The notes below the pieces were generated by a model. It did no database searches, was not told the origin of the DNA, and saw only the letters and a program-made list of their open reading frames with translations. A program made the translations under genes and the position numbers. A DNA stretch of 64,000 nucleotides, taken from assembly GCF_000315485.1 (NCBI RefSeq), contig NZ_JH992946.1, positions 124,001 to 188,000 on the forward strand, written 5' to 3'. Positions 1 through 9,088 of the stretch are shown here, in pieces. The DNA is from Bacteroides oleiciplenus YIT 12058. Lineage in GTDB: Bacteria; Bacteroidota; Bacteroidia; Bacteroidales; Bacteroidaceae. How positions within the stretch are numbered: position 1 is the first letter of the stretch; the number at the start of each line of letters is the position of its first letter.

Positions 1-1330
1 CACCGCCGCTCTTGCCCGGGCGGGGGAAGTAATCTACATAGAACACACCCAGGTGTGAGCCGTCGGCGTCTTTCACTTCGAAGACTTCTACATCGGGATG
101 ATATACGGGAATACCTTCCAACTTGGTCAGCGTGATGCCATAGAGCTTGTTGGCAACTGCAAAAGCACCTTCACGCACGTTTTCAAGTTTGAAGTAAGGC
201 TTGATCTCATCTTCTTCGAGATTGTATTTCTCTTTGCGAAGTTTTTCGGTATAATACCACCAGTCCCATCCTTCCAGCTTTTCACCTTTACCGTCCTTAT
301 CCATGATTTTCTGCAATTCGGCAGCTTCGGCTTTTGCTTTCGGCAAAGAATAGCTCCACAGATTGTTCAGGAAGTCCATGACTGTAGTGGAGTTCTTGGC
401 CATCGTGTTGTCCAATACGAAGTTGGAATAGCAATCGAAGCCCAGCAATTGTGCTTTTTCAAGACGCAGGCTGACGATGTCCGTAATAATTTTCTTGTTA
501 TCGTTCTTATCGTTGTTGTTACCACGGCTGATGTATGCTTTGTACATCTGCTCGCGCAGGGGGCGATTGGCGGAATATTGCAGGAACGGGATGCGGCTGG
601 CATTGCCCAGCGTAAACAACCATTTTCCTTCCTGGCCATCTTCTTTTGCTTTTTCGGCTGCACTTTGACAGAACCAGTCGGGCAGTCCGGCAAGGTCTTC
701 TTCTTTATCTATGTAAAGTTTGAATGCATTGTTTTCATTCAGGATGTTATCGCTGAACTTAAGTCCTAATGTAGACAGTTGCTTATTGATTTCGCGCAGG
801 CGTGCTTGCTTTTCGGGAGATAAATTTGCTCCGGAACGAACAAAGTCTTTGTAAGTTTCTTCCAGTAAACGCTGTTGTTCGGTAGTCAGTCCTAAAGATT
901 CTTTCTGTTGATATACAGCGCTTACTTTTTTGAAAAGTTCCTGATTTAGCGAGATATTGTCGCTATGTTCCGATAGGGTCGGGGCGAGTTTGATGGATAG
1001 TTCGTTCAGACCGTCTGTCTTTTCCGCATCCGTCATATTATAGAAAATGGCGCTAACCCGGTCGAGTATCGGAGAACTGTTATCAAAAGCGACGATTACA
1101 TTTTCAAAAGTCGGAGCTTCAGAGTTGTTCACTATAGCGTCGATATTCGCATTTTGTTCTTCAATACCTTTCAGGAAGGCTGGTTCGTAATGTTCCAGTT
1201 TGATTTTATCGAAAGGCGGTACGCCATGTTCGGTTTGGAACTCAGTGAGGAACGGATTGGTTTCCGTCTGCGTGGCACAGGAGTACATCATACAACTTGT
1301 TGCTAAAATAAAAATACACTTTTTGAACAT
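1..1330 (-). CDS. M3 family metallopeptidase (peptidyl-dipeptidase), 3' end outside window
   Basis: Translating the minus strand from the ATG at 1328-1330 gives an open frame that runs off the window start, so about 443 N-terminal residues are visible. The N-terminus MFKKCIFILATSCMMYSC is a lipoprotein-type signal with a Cys near residue 18. The body matches the M3 (Dcp/oligopeptidase) family: a long helical domain, then near the edge the segment GVFYVDYFPRPGKSGG, typical of the stretch before the HExxH zinc site. That zinc site itself lies beyond the window. The gene starts 26 bases after the stop of the EEP gene, so it is probably the last gene of the rhomboid operon. Likely role: a periplasmic or outer-membrane-anchored dipeptide-releasing peptidase. 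Confidence 0.88.
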   Translation of the reverse strand, partial: MFKKCIFILATSCMMYSCATQTETNPFLTEFQTEHGVPPFDKIKLEHYEPAFLKGIEEQNANIDAIVNNSEAPTFENVIVAFDNSSPILDRVSAIFYNMTDAEKTDGLNELSIKLAPTLSEHSDNISLNQELFKKVSAVYQQKESLGLTTEQQRLLEETYKDFVRSGANLSPEKQARLREINKQLSTLGLKFSDNILNENNAFKLYIDKEEDLAGLPDWFCQSAAEKAKEDGQEGKWLFTLGNASRIPFLQYSANRPLREQMYKAYISRGNNNDKNDNKKIITDIVSLRLEKAQLLGFDCYSNFVLDNTMAKNSTTVMDFLNNLWSYSLPKAKAEAAELQKIMDKDGKGEKLEGWDWWYYTEKLRKEKYNLEEDEIKPYFKLENVREGAFAVANKLYGITLTKLEGIPVYHPDVEVFEVKDADGSHLGVFYVDYFPRPGKSGG

Positions 1331-1356
1331 AAGTATTAGGTATAAAGTATTAATTA

Positions 1357-2472
1357 TTAATTTTCAACTCTCAACTTCTTCAAGTAACACCAGATGGGAT
1401 AGTGGTCGGACTCTTTTATTGAGCGGTCCACTGTGCAGTTGTAGGGTTTCAGATTCTTGCTTGTCAGGATATTGTCGATCCGGAAATAGAATTTATTTTG
1501 ATTGTAGGAGATGCCCAGTCCGCGACCGGATTTGGTAAAAGCATCATTTAACTCCTTGCCGATGACCCGGTGGGCATAAGAAATAGGCGTATCGTTAAAG
1601 TCACCACAAGCAATAATGTAGGGATGCCGCGACGAGGCAATTTCTTGCGCAATGCTGTCGGCCTGCGGGGCACGGATGGCTGATGCTTCCGCCAGTTTGC
1701 GGATAAGCAGACGCATGCCGCTTTTTACTTTCTCCTTTTCGGGGGCTTTGAGCATGCTCTCATACACTACTTTATCTTCCTTTGTCAGCTTGTTGGATTC
1801 CAGATGGTTATTGATGAGCATTACGGTGTCTTCTCCCATCTTTAGTTCATAAACCACAGAACCATTGTATTCACTGGCATAATCCAGTTTACGCGACGAA
1901 AGAATAGGATATTTGGAATAACAAGCTATCCGGTTGGTGTGCCCTTTGCCACTTCCCACAAGCTGGATTTTATGATATGGGTAGTCCTTCAGGGCTTTAT
2001 CGACATCCTTTTGGGTGAGATGATGAGGAGATTCTACAGTTTGGTATTCTTGCAAGCATAGAATGTCAGCCCCACTGTTCTTCAGATAGTTCAGAATCAG
2101 GTTCTCTCCGTCTTTCTTTACAGCTCCGTCAAAACCCATGATATTGTATGACAGCACTTTGAAGCTATCTTCCGGTAATTTACTGGTATGGAAGTTGACG
2201 GGAAGGTAAGTCCTTATCTGCGAATAGCAAATGAGAAGGGCTACCAGCGGAAACAATGCGAACTTGTATTTCTGAATGATAAGCCAAAAGATGAGAAAGC
2301 AAATGTTTATCACCAGAAAAATAGGGAATGTCAGCCCCAGACAGGACTCAACAGGATGGGCAACCGGCTTGATATGCGGGCTGTAAGCGGTAAGAAGCAA
2401 CAAGCTTATGAAGAAGATGTTGACCGCTAAAATCAGATAAGCAACGAATTTGCCGATATGTTCTATTCCCAT
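1357..2472 (-). CDS. Endonuclease/exonuclease/phosphatase family membrane protein
   Basis: 371 aa. The first ~110 residues hold three hydrophobic segments. The EEP (DNase I-like) fold follows: LSYNIMGFDG, DILCLQEY (metal-binding Glu), NNHLESNK, ACGDFNDTP (Asp/Asn), FRIDNILTS and SDHYPIWC (catalytic His). All the usual catalytic blocks are present, so it should be an active metal-dependent phosphoesterase, probably facing the periplasm. The substrate (nucleic acid, phospholipid or phosphosugar) cannot be told from sequence. It lies 9 bases after the second rhomboid gene and is probably co-transcribed with it. A second EEP protein, unrelated in context, is at 48665-49519. Confidence 0.88.
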   Translation of the reverse strand: MGIEHIGKFVAYLILAVNIFFISLLLLTAYSPHIKPVAHPVESCLGLTFPIFLVINICFLIFWLIIQKYKFALFPLVALLICYSQIRTYLPVNFHTSKLPEDSFKVLSYNIMGFDGAVKKDGENLILNYLKNSGADILCLQEYQTVESPHHLTQKDVDKALKDYPYHKIQLVGSGKGHTNRIACYSKYPILSSRKLDYASEYNGSVVYELKMGEDTVMLINNHLESNKLTKEDKVVYESMLKAPEKEKVKSGMRLLIRKLAEASAIRAPQADSIAQEIASSRHPYIIACGDFNDTPISYAHRVIGKELNDAFTKSGRGLGISYNQNKFYFRIDNILTSKNLKPYNCTVDRSIKESDHYPIWCYLKKLRVEN

Positions 2473-2481
2473 TTTCTTGTA

Positions 2482-3372
2482 CTATCGTTTGCTCGCATCG
2501 AACAAGCTTTTCTTTTCTTCCGTAGTCAGGCTTTCATATCCCGACTTTTTCAGTTTGTCAAGGATACGGTCTATCTCTTCGGATTGTACTTTCTTGCGGG
2601 CGTTATAGTCATAATCTTTTTGGCGGCTATTGCCGTAGTGTACTTTCATTTTTGGCTTGCGGGCCTTGAAACTAAACAAGGAAACGATGACATCCAGAAT
2701 TTTATTAATCCAGGTAGTTATATCTCTGCCTTTACTTATTCCGGCAGCAAACCAAACTCCTGCCAGCGCACCACCCAAATGTGCAATATGTCCGCCTGCG
2801 TTGCTGGATGTGATGAACAGTAAATCCGTTCCGATAACGATAAGAGCCAGATACTTCAACCGTATTGTGCCGAAGAGGAATAACCGTATCGGATAGTTGG
2901 GCTCACGATAAGCCGTAGCAGCTACAATAGCGAGTACGGAAGCAGATGCTCCCAACATGAATGAGTAATCAACCATCGGACGGAAATACGGGAAAATGTT
3001 GTATGCCGCCATATATAGCAATCCACCGCAAATACCTCCCAATATGTACACTCCGCGCAGGTGTTTGGCTGAGAAGAACATGAGGAACAGTGCCCCGAAC
3101 CAATACAACCATAGCATGTTGAACAGGATATGTAGAAATCCTGCGTGCATGAACATGTATGTGAATAGCGACCACGGCTGTATGATGAATTGCGTCAGTG
3201 AAGCCGGTAGTTCCAGCCACTCGAATACACTGCCAAGGCTACGGTTGAATAATTGCAGAATAACCTCTGTCAGCGTAGTGATGACAAAGACACCTACGTT
3301 GATATAAATCAGTTGGATATAAATATTCCCCCTGCGAAAAGCTTCCTTAAGGTCAGTTATAATAGTACCCAT
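2482..3372 (-). CDS. Rhomboid family intramembrane serine protease (second copy)
   Basis: 296 aa. Core rhomboid motifs are present: HAGFLHILFNMLWLYWFG (the conserved H/N helix), GASASVLAI (GxSx nucleophile serine) and HIAHLGGALAG (catalytic His in a TM helix). After the six-TM core there is a ~90-residue hydrophilic, Lys/Asp-rich cytoplasmic tail that the first rhomboid lacks. Its start codon lies inside the 3' end of the upstream rhomboid gene (20-base overlap), which suggests translational coupling. Role: cleavage of membrane-protein substrates within the bilayer; the substrate is unknown. Confidence 0.92.
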   Translation of the reverse strand: MGTIITDLKEAFRRGNIYIQLIYINVGVFVITTLTEVILQLFNRSLGSVFEWLELPASLTQFIIQPWSLFTYMFMHAGFLHILFNMLWLYWFGALFLMFFSAKHLRGVYILGGICGGLLYMAAYNIFPYFRPMVDYSFMLGASASVLAIVAATAYREPNYPIRLFLFGTIRLKYLALIVIGTDLLFITSSNAGGHIAHLGGALAGVWFAAGISKGRDITTWINKILDVIVSLFSFKARKPKMKVHYGNSRQKDYDYNARKKVQSEEIDRILDKLKKSGYESLTTEEKKSLFDASKR

Positions 3373-4051
3373 TTCCTTTGTCTTTTTTTCTCCAGTACAT
3401 TATCAGTATAAAACCGAATATCATACCACCCAAGTGTGCGAAGTGTGCTACATTGTCGCCCGGATTATTGGCGAAACCTGCATACAACTCAATCAGCGCG
3501 TATCCGATTACGAAATACTTGGCTTTAATGGGGAACGGCAACGGGAAGATGAACAGCGGTTGATTGGGGAACAGCATTCCGAAACCTAGCAGAATGGCGT
3601 ATACAGCTCCCGAAGCTCCTACGGTAGTCATCATGTTGAGATACTCTTTCATTGGAATGACGGAGTAGCCCGTATTGACGCTGTCATATGCGGAGAGTAC
3701 CATCTCGTAATGAATGTACTGCACAATTTCCTGGATAAAGCCTGCGCCGATGCCACATAACAGGTAGTAGAACAGGAAACGTTTCGGTCCCCACACTTGT
3801 TCTAAGATACGCCCGAACATCCATAAGGCAAACATGTTAAAGAAGAGATGCGTAAATCCTCCATGCATGAACATGTATGTGATGAGTTGGGCTATATTAA
3901 AATTATCGGCAAGAAAGAAGTGAAGCCCTAAATACCTGGCTAAATCTATGCCGTAAGTTTGAGCAACAATGGTCGCAAGAAAGACCAGTACATTAATGAT
4001 TAATAGGTTCTTAGTAACTGTTGGTATGGCATTCATAATTTGTAATTTCAA
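3353..4051 (-). CDS. Rhomboid family intramembrane serine protease (first copy)
   Basis: 232 aa, a compact six-TM rhomboid. Motifs: HGGFTHLFFNMFALWMFGR, TVGASGAVYAILLGFG with the GASG serine, and AHFAHLGGMIFGF with the catalytic His. The L1 loop contains the usual aromatic-rich WMFGR stretch. It is the first gene of a four-gene minus-strand operon (rhomboid, rhomboid, EEP, M3 peptidase). A consensus promoter at 4063-4094 lies just upstream. The two rhomboids are clearly homologous but diverged, so the duplication is old. Confidence 0.93.
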   Translation of the reverse strand: MKLQIMNAIPTVTKNLLIINVLVFLATIVAQTYGIDLARYLGLHFFLADNFNIAQLITYMFMHGGFTHLFFNMFALWMFGRILEQVWGPKRFLFYYLLCGIGAGFIQEIVQYIHYEMVLSAYDSVNTGYSVIPMKEYLNMMTTVGASGAVYAILLGFGMLFPNQPLFIFPLPFPIKAKYFVIGYALIELYAGFANNPGDNVAHFAHLGGMIFGFILIMYWRKKDKGNGYYYN

Positions 4052-4062
4052 TCAATAAGTCG

Positions 4063-4094
4063 CAAAAATAGTGCAAATCGAAAACAGAAGCAAA
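4063..4094 (-). promoter_or_regulatory. Bacteroides-type promoter of the rhomboid operon
   Basis: On the minus strand there is a -33 TTTG (plus-strand CAAA at 4091-4094), then 20 bases, then -7 TATTTTTG (plus-strand CAAAAATA at 4063-4070), 11 bases before the ATG at 4051. This matches the TTTG/TAnnTTTG consensus of Bacteroidales primary sigma promoters. Confidence 0.7.
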
Positions 4095-4230
4095 CTCGCT
4101 TGTTTATGTTGAGGTGCAGCCTGTTTTCGCTTTATTCGGCAAAAATACGAATAAATTCTGTTCTATAACAGAAAAACGCCTTTCTATTCTTTTTTTTTCG
4201 CCAAAATCCAATCTTTTTTTAATGTTTTTA

Positions 4231-4261
4231 TTTGATATTCAGAAATATTGCTCTATTTTTG
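4231..4261 (+). promoter_or_regulatory. Promoter of the HU-family gene
   Basis: TTTG at 4231-4234, a 19-base spacer and TATTTTTG at 4254-4261 form a full match to the Bacteroidales promoter consensus. The start codon is 67 bases downstream, leaving an AT-rich leader of about 60 bases with no obvious structure. Confidence 0.72.
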
Positions 4262-4328
4262 TAGAGGTTTGTGAACAACTATTGCAGATATCTTTTGTGT
4301 AACATATTAATTATTAAATTTTAGAATT

Positions 4329-4601
4329 ATGAACAAGTCAGAACTTATCAGCGCTATGGCAGCAGAGTCCGGTTTGACGAAGGCGGATTCAAAGAAAGCA
4401 TTGGATGCTTTCATGGCATCAATTACGAAAGCTCTAAAGGCTGGTGACAAAGTGTCATTGGTTGGTTTCGGTACATTTGCTGTATCCGAAAGGGCTGAAC
4501 GTACGGGCATTAATCCTTCAACGAAAGCAAAAATCACGATTCCGGCAAAGAAGGTTGCTAAATTTAGACCTGGTATGGAATTGACTGCGGCTATTGAATA
4601 A
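4329..4601 (+). CDS. HU family DNA-binding protein
   Basis: 90 aa, the usual HU length. It opens with MNKSELISAMAAESGLTKAD and carries the VSLVGFGTFAVSERAERTG signature, followed by the DNA-binding arm with NPSTKAKITIPAKK, and ends in FRPGMELTAAIE. It acts as a nucleoid protein that binds and bends DNA as a dimer. It is a single-gene unit with its own promoter (4231-4261) and terminator (4628-4656). Confidence 0.96.
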   Translation: MNKSELISAMAAESGLTKADSKKALDAFMASITKALKAGDKVSLVGFGTFAVSERAERTGINPSTKAKITIPAKKVAKFRPGMELTAAIE

Positions 4602-4627
4602 AGAATAGTAATGAGTAAAATGTAGAA

Positions 4628-4656
4628 AGGAGACGCATCACGTGTCTCCTTTTTTA
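4628..4656 (+). terminator. Intrinsic terminator after the HU gene
   Basis: Stem AGGAGAC (4628-4634) pairs with GTCTCCT (4644-4650) around a 9-base loop and is followed by a run of T. Confidence 0.8.
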
Positions 4657-4697
4657 TTATCCGTAACGGATGCAGCGCGTAATTCGCCAAAATATAG

Positions 4698-4705
4698 TAT
4701 CTTTG
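4698..4705 (+). promoter_or_regulatory. -7 box of argS promoter
   Basis: TATCTTTG 24 bases before the argS start codon matches TAnnTTTG. No TTTG is seen at the expected -33 position, so only the -7 element is claimed. Confidence 0.55.
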
Positions 4706-4728
4706 CGGCCTGAAAATACTTTTAAATC

Positions 4729-6522
4729 ATGAATATAGAAGATAAACTGGTAGTGTCCGTCATCAACGGACTGAAAGTACTGTACGGGCAGGATGTGCCT
4801 GCTGCACAGGTACAACTGCAAAAAACCAAAAAAGAATTTGAGGGACACCTCACACTGGTAGTTTTCCCTTTCCTGCGCATGTCGAAGAAAGGACCGGAGC
4901 AGACCGCACAAGAGATTGGCGAATACTTGAAAGCCAATGAGCCTTCGGTAGCTGCATTCAATGTTATCAAGGGTTTCCTGAACCTGACTATCGCTTCTTC
5001 CGCCTGGATTGAATTATTGAACGGCATCCATGCTGATAAAGAGTACGGTATCATTGCTGCCACGGATAATTCTCCGCTGGTTATGATTGAATATTCTTCA
5101 CCTAACACCAATAAACCGCTTCATTTGGGACACGTGCGTAATAATCTACTGGGTAATGCCTTGGCCAACATTGTGATGGCGAATGGTAACAAGGTGGTGA
5201 AGACGAATATAGTGAACGACCGTGGTATTCATATCTGCAAGTCCATGCTGGCCTGGTTGAAATATGGCAATGGTGAAACGCCGGAATCTTCCGGTAAGAA
5301 AGGCGATCATCTGGTAGGTGACTATTATGTGGCTTTCGATAAACACTACAAAGCTGAGGTTGCCGAACTTATGGAAAAAGGTATGACAAAAGAGGAGGCT
5401 GAAGCTGCTTCTCCTTTGATGAACGAAGCCCGCGAAATGTTGGTGAAATGGGAAGCCGGAGATTCGGAAGTACGTGCACTTTGGGCGAAGATGAACAACT
5501 GGGTATACGAAGGGTTCGATGAAACTTATCGTAAGATGGGCGTTAGTTTTGATAAAATATATTACGAGTCAAATACTTATCTTGAAGGTAAGGAAAAAGT
5601 GGTGGAAGGTCTCGAAAAGGGCTTTTTCTATAAAAAAGAAGATGGTTCCGTATGGGCCGATTTGACTGCTGATGGCTTAGATCATAAGTTGCTGCTTCGC
5701 GCTGACGGTACTTCTGTTTATATGACTCAGGACATTGGTACTGCTAAACTTCGTTTTGCTGACTATCCTATTGACAAAATGATTTACGTGGTAGGTAATG
5801 AGCAGAATTATCATTTTCAGGTACTTTCTATTTTGCTTGACAAGCTGGGTTTTGAGTGGGGAAAGAGTCTTGTACACTTCTCTTATGGCATGGTGGAATT
5901 GCCCGAAGGTAAGATGAAAAGTCGTGAAGGTACGGTAGTAGATGCTGACGATTTGGTTGAAGAAATGGTGAACACTGCCAAAGAAACTTCTAACGAATTG
6001 GGCAAACTGGACGGACTGACTCAGGAAGAAGCGGACAATATCGCTCGTATCGTAGGTCTGGGTGCTCTGAAATATTTTATTCTTAAAGTGGATGCTCGTA
6101 AGAACATGACATTCAATCCGAAGGAATCCATTGACTTTAACGGTAATACAGGCCCGTTCATTCAGTATACATATGCACGTATTCAATCTGTGTTGCGTAA
6201 GGCGGCAGAAGCAGGTATTGCTATTCCGGCTGAAATACCTGTAGGTATTGAGTTGAGTGAAAAGGAAGAAGGCCTTATCCAGATGGTGGCTGATTTCGCA
6301 GCTATAGTGAAACAGGCTGGCACGGATTACAGCCCTTCTATCATAGCCAATTATACATATGATCTGGTGAAGGAATATAACCAGTTCTATCATGATTTCA
6401 GCATCCTGCGTGAAGAGAATGAAGCGGTGAAAGTATTCCGTCTTGCTTTGTCGGAGAATGTAGCGAAAGTGGTTCGTCTTGGCATGGGATTGCTGGGCAT
6501 TGAAGTGCCGGACAGAATGTAA
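4729..6522 (+). CDS. argS: Arginyl-tRNA synthetase
   Basis: 597 aa class I aminoacyl-tRNA synthetase that charges tRNA-Arg in the cytoplasm. The N-terminal additional domain (about residues 1-110) is followed by the HIGH motif in the typical ArgRS form PNTNKPLHLGHVRNN. The KMSKS equivalent is GKMKSREGTVVDADD near residue 395. The anticodon-binding DALR domain follows, with YARIQSVLRKA and the C-terminal LGIEVPDRM, the standard ArgRS ending. The start is the only ATG between the promoter and the domain. It is followed at once by a strong terminator. Confidence 0.98.
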   Translation: MNIEDKLVVSVINGLKVLYGQDVPAAQVQLQKTKKEFEGHLTLVVFPFLRMSKKGPEQTAQEIGEYLKANEPSVAAFNVIKGFLNLTIASSAWIELLNGIHADKEYGIIAATDNSPLVMIEYSSPNTNKPLHLGHVRNNLLGNALANIVMANGNKVVKTNIVNDRGIHICKSMLAWLKYGNGETPESSGKKGDHLVGDYYVAFDKHYKAEVAELMEKGMTKEEAEAASPLMNEAREMLVKWEAGDSEVRALWAKMNNWVYEGFDETYRKMGVSFDKIYYESNTYLEGKEKVVEGLEKGFFYKKEDGSVWADLTADGLDHKLLLRADGTSVYMTQDIGTAKLRFADYPIDKMIYVVGNEQNYHFQVLSILLDKLGFEWGKSLVHFSYGMVELPEGKMKSREGTVVDADDLVEEMVNTAKETSNELGKLDGLTQEEADNIARIVGLGALKYFILKVDARKNMTFNPKESIDFNGNTGPFIQYTYARIQSVLRKAAEAGIAIPAEIPVGIELSEKEEGLIQMVADFAAIVKQAGTDYSPSIIANYTYDLVKEYNQFYHDFSILREENEAVKVFRLALSENVAKVVRLGMGLLGIEVPDRM

Positions 6523-6537
6523 GAATGTACTATAAAA

Positions 6538-6581
6538 GAATCAGCCCCGGAAGATTTTCATTCCGGGGCTGATTCTTTTTA
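6538..6581. terminator. Bidirectional terminator between argS and topA
   Basis: A perfect 15-bp stem (6538-6552 with 6561-6575, GC-rich centre CCCCGG) around an 8-base loop is flanked by T-runs in both directions. It can end argS on the plus strand and topA (stop at 6597) on the minus strand. Confidence 0.9.
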
Positions 6582-6596
6582 TATAAGAGATCGTTT

Positions 6597-8954
6597 TTAT
6601 GCTTTCTTCTTAGCGTATTTTCCTCGCTTTGCTTTAGCAGGAGCCGATGCGGCTTTCTCGCTTTGCAATTTTATGATTTCCATACAAGCATCCAGACTTA
6701 AATCTTCCGGAACAATATCCTTAGGAATCTTATAGTTACTACCCTTATAAGCGATATAAGGACCGTATCTTCCGTTCATGATTTCCAGCTCTGGTTCTCC
6801 TTCGAATTTCTTGAGATGCTTTTTCGCTTCCGCTTCCGCTTTCTCCTTTATCAGTTCCAAGGCTTCGTCCAGTTCTATCTCCATCGGATCTGCACCTTTG
6901 GGGAGTGAAGTGTAGGTTCCGCCGTAATAAATATACGGACCGAAGCGCCCTGCATTGACCGTAACGGTTTTGCCTTCATGCTCGCCAAGGGTACGGGGGA
7001 GCTTAAATAGCTCCATAGCCTCTTCTAAAGTAATTGTTTCAATAGACTGGCCTTTCTTTAAAGGAGAGAAGCGGGGCTTTTCTTCGTCTTCAGCGCTTCC
7101 TATCTGTACCACAGGGCCGAAACGTCCGATCTTTACCGAAACAGGTTTGCCGCTGACAGGGTCATTTCCCAATGAGCGTTCTCCGGTCTTATGTGCATTC
7201 TTGGCAGCGAGGGTGCTTTCTACGGACGGATGGAACGTTTTATAGAACGTCTTCATGATAGTTGTCCACTTCGTATCACCTTCAGCGATTTCGTCAAACT
7301 GCTTTTCTACGCTTGCCGTGAAATTATAATCCATGATGCTGGGGAAGTACTGTATCAGGAAGTCGGTTACAACTGTACCCGTATCCGTGGGCAGAAGCTT
7401 CGCTTTTTCCGCTCCGGTGATTTCAGTGCGGGTGGCATCTGTTATTTTTTCTTTTTTCAGTGTGATAACATTGTAGGAACGCTCTTCGCCAGTTTTGTCC
7501 CCTTTCTCTACATACTCACGTTGCTGAATAGTAGAAATTGTCGGTGCATAGGTAGAAGGACGACCAATACCCAATTCCTCCAGCTTACGTACCAAGCTTG
7601 CTTCCGTGTAGCGGGGCGGATGTTGCGTAAAGCGTTCGGTAGCAGTGATGTTCTGATACTCCAGCTTCTGACCTTTCTTTAGAGGTGGCAGCAGGTGGCT
7701 TTCATCTTCCTGCTCTACATCGTCGTCGTAAGACTCTCTGTACACACGTAGGAAACCATCGAATTTAACAACTTCTCCGGCGGCATTGAAAGTCTCGGAT
7801 GCATTGCTTATACTGATGGTTGCGGTTGTCTTTTCCAGTTCGGCATCTGCCATTTGAGACGCGATGGTACGCTTCCATATCAGGTCGTACAGTTTCTTTT
7901 CCTGTGCGCTGCCTTCTATCTGTGCATTCTCCATGTAGGTGGGGCGAATGGCTTCATGCGCTTCCTGTGCTCCCTTGGTTTTGGTGCTGAAGTGGCGCGA
8001 ATGCACATATTTATCACCCATCATGTTGGTAATGGCTTCTTTGCTGCCGTTGATGGCATATTCTGATAGGTTTACGGAGTCGGTACGCATGTAAGTGATG
8101 CGTCCTGACTCATACAACCGTTGAGCTACCATCATGGTTTGTGCTACGGTGAAACCGAGTTTGCGCGCAGCTTCCTGTTGCAAGGTAGAGGTGGTGAACG
8201 GTGCAGCCGGACTTTTCTTTACCGGACGCGTCGTAATATCTTCAATGGTAAATATGGCCGATTGACAACTTTCCAATAACTTCTGGGCTTCCGCTTTGGT
8301 CTTGAGCCGACGTGCGAGTTCCGCTTTCATCTCTACCAGTTTGCCATCAGCATCGGGAACGAGGAAGACGGCAGTTACTTTGTAGGATGCTTCACTCTGG
8401 AAAGCATGTATCTCACGTTCGCGCTCTACGATGAGGCGTACGGCTACCGACTGCACGCGTCCGGCGGAGAGTGCAGGTTTTACCTTCTTCCATAATACGG
8501 GTGATAGCTCGAAACCTACGATACGGTCGAGAATACGTCGTGCCTGCTGGGCATTAACAAGGTTGATGTCAATGTTTCGCGGTTGCTCGATGGCTTTCAG
8601 GATGGCGGTTTTGGTAATTTCATGGAATACGATGCGTTTGGTGTTTTCCGGCTCCAACTTGAGTACTTCATACAAGTGCCACGCAATGGCTTCTCCCTCG
8701 CGGTCCTCATCGGAAGCCAACCAAATGGTATCAGCCTCTTTCGCTTCAGATTTCAATGTCTTTACCAGCGCTTTTTTATCTTCCGGAATTTCGTAATCCG
8801 GTTCAAAGTTCTTTTCGACATCAATACTGAATTCTTTTTTCTTCAAATCGCGTATATGACCGTAGCTGGAAAGGACTTTATAATCTTTTCCCAGGAACTT
8901 CTCAATTGTTTTTGCTTTTGCCGGTGATTCGACAATGACAAGGTTTTTTGGCAT
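6597..8954 (-). CDS. topA: DNA topoisomerase I (type IA)
   Basis: 785 aa from MPKNLVIVESPAKAKTIEKF. The Toprim domain has Glu9 and the acidic triad in SDEDREGEA (D82, D84, E86). The active-site Tyr288 lies in SGRITYMRTDS, and the AGRVQSVAVRL block is present. The C-terminus has three repeats of the GRFGP(Y/V) type (Toprim_Crpt-like) instead of Cys-zinc ribbons and ends in a Lys/Ala-rich basic tail that probably holds DNA. The enzyme relaxes negative supercoils. An upstream in-frame ATG at 8997-8999 is rejected as the start because it overlaps the -7 box at 8997-9004. Confidence 0.97.
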   Translation of the reverse strand: MPKNLVIVESPAKAKTIEKFLGKDYKVLSSYGHIRDLKKKEFSIDVEKNFEPDYEIPEDKKALVKTLKSEAKEADTIWLASDEDREGEAIAWHLYEVLKLEPENTKRIVFHEITKTAILKAIEQPRNIDINLVNAQQARRILDRIVGFELSPVLWKKVKPALSAGRVQSVAVRLIVEREREIHAFQSEASYKVTAVFLVPDADGKLVEMKAELARRLKTKAEAQKLLESCQSAIFTIEDITTRPVKKSPAAPFTTSTLQQEAARKLGFTVAQTMMVAQRLYESGRITYMRTDSVNLSEYAINGSKEAITNMMGDKYVHSRHFSTKTKGAQEAHEAIRPTYMENAQIEGSAQEKKLYDLIWKRTIASQMADAELEKTTATISISNASETFNAAGEVVKFDGFLRVYRESYDDDVEQEDESHLLPPLKKGQKLEYQNITATERFTQHPPRYTEASLVRKLEELGIGRPSTYAPTISTIQQREYVEKGDKTGEERSYNVITLKKEKITDATRTEITGAEKAKLLPTDTGTVVTDFLIQYFPSIMDYNFTASVEKQFDEIAEGDTKWTTIMKTFYKTFHPSVESTLAAKNAHKTGERSLGNDPVSGKPVSVKIGRFGPVVQIGSAEDEEKPRFSPLKKGQSIETITLEEAMELFKLPRTLGEHEGKTVTVNAGRFGPYIYYGGTYTSLPKGADPMEIELDEALELIKEKAEAEAKKHLKKFEGEPELEIMNGRYGPYIAYKGSNYKIPKDIVPEDLSLDACMEIIKLQSEKAASAPAKAKRGKYAKKKA

Positions 8955-8996
8955 AAATTTCTGTTTTATAGTGACTCCTGCCACTGAATTCGCCCG

Positions 8997-9004
8997 CAAA
9001 AGTA
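8997..9004 (-). promoter_or_regulatory. -7 box of topA promoter
   Basis: Minus strand TACTTTTG (plus CAAAAGTA) lies 42 bases before the chosen topA ATG. It matches TAnnTTTG; no clear -33 TTTG is visible. Confidence 0.6.
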
Positions 9005-9088
9005 GAAAAAAACAATTGTTTCCACCTTATAATATGTGGAGAATATATTCTTTTTTAGCAAAAATGACTTTTTTTGCCATGTCGTTTG

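Noticed and set aside
98..769. Long plus-strand open frame of 223 codons
   Set aside because: Antisense to the M3 peptidase, whose minus-strand translation shows clear family motifs and a signal peptide.
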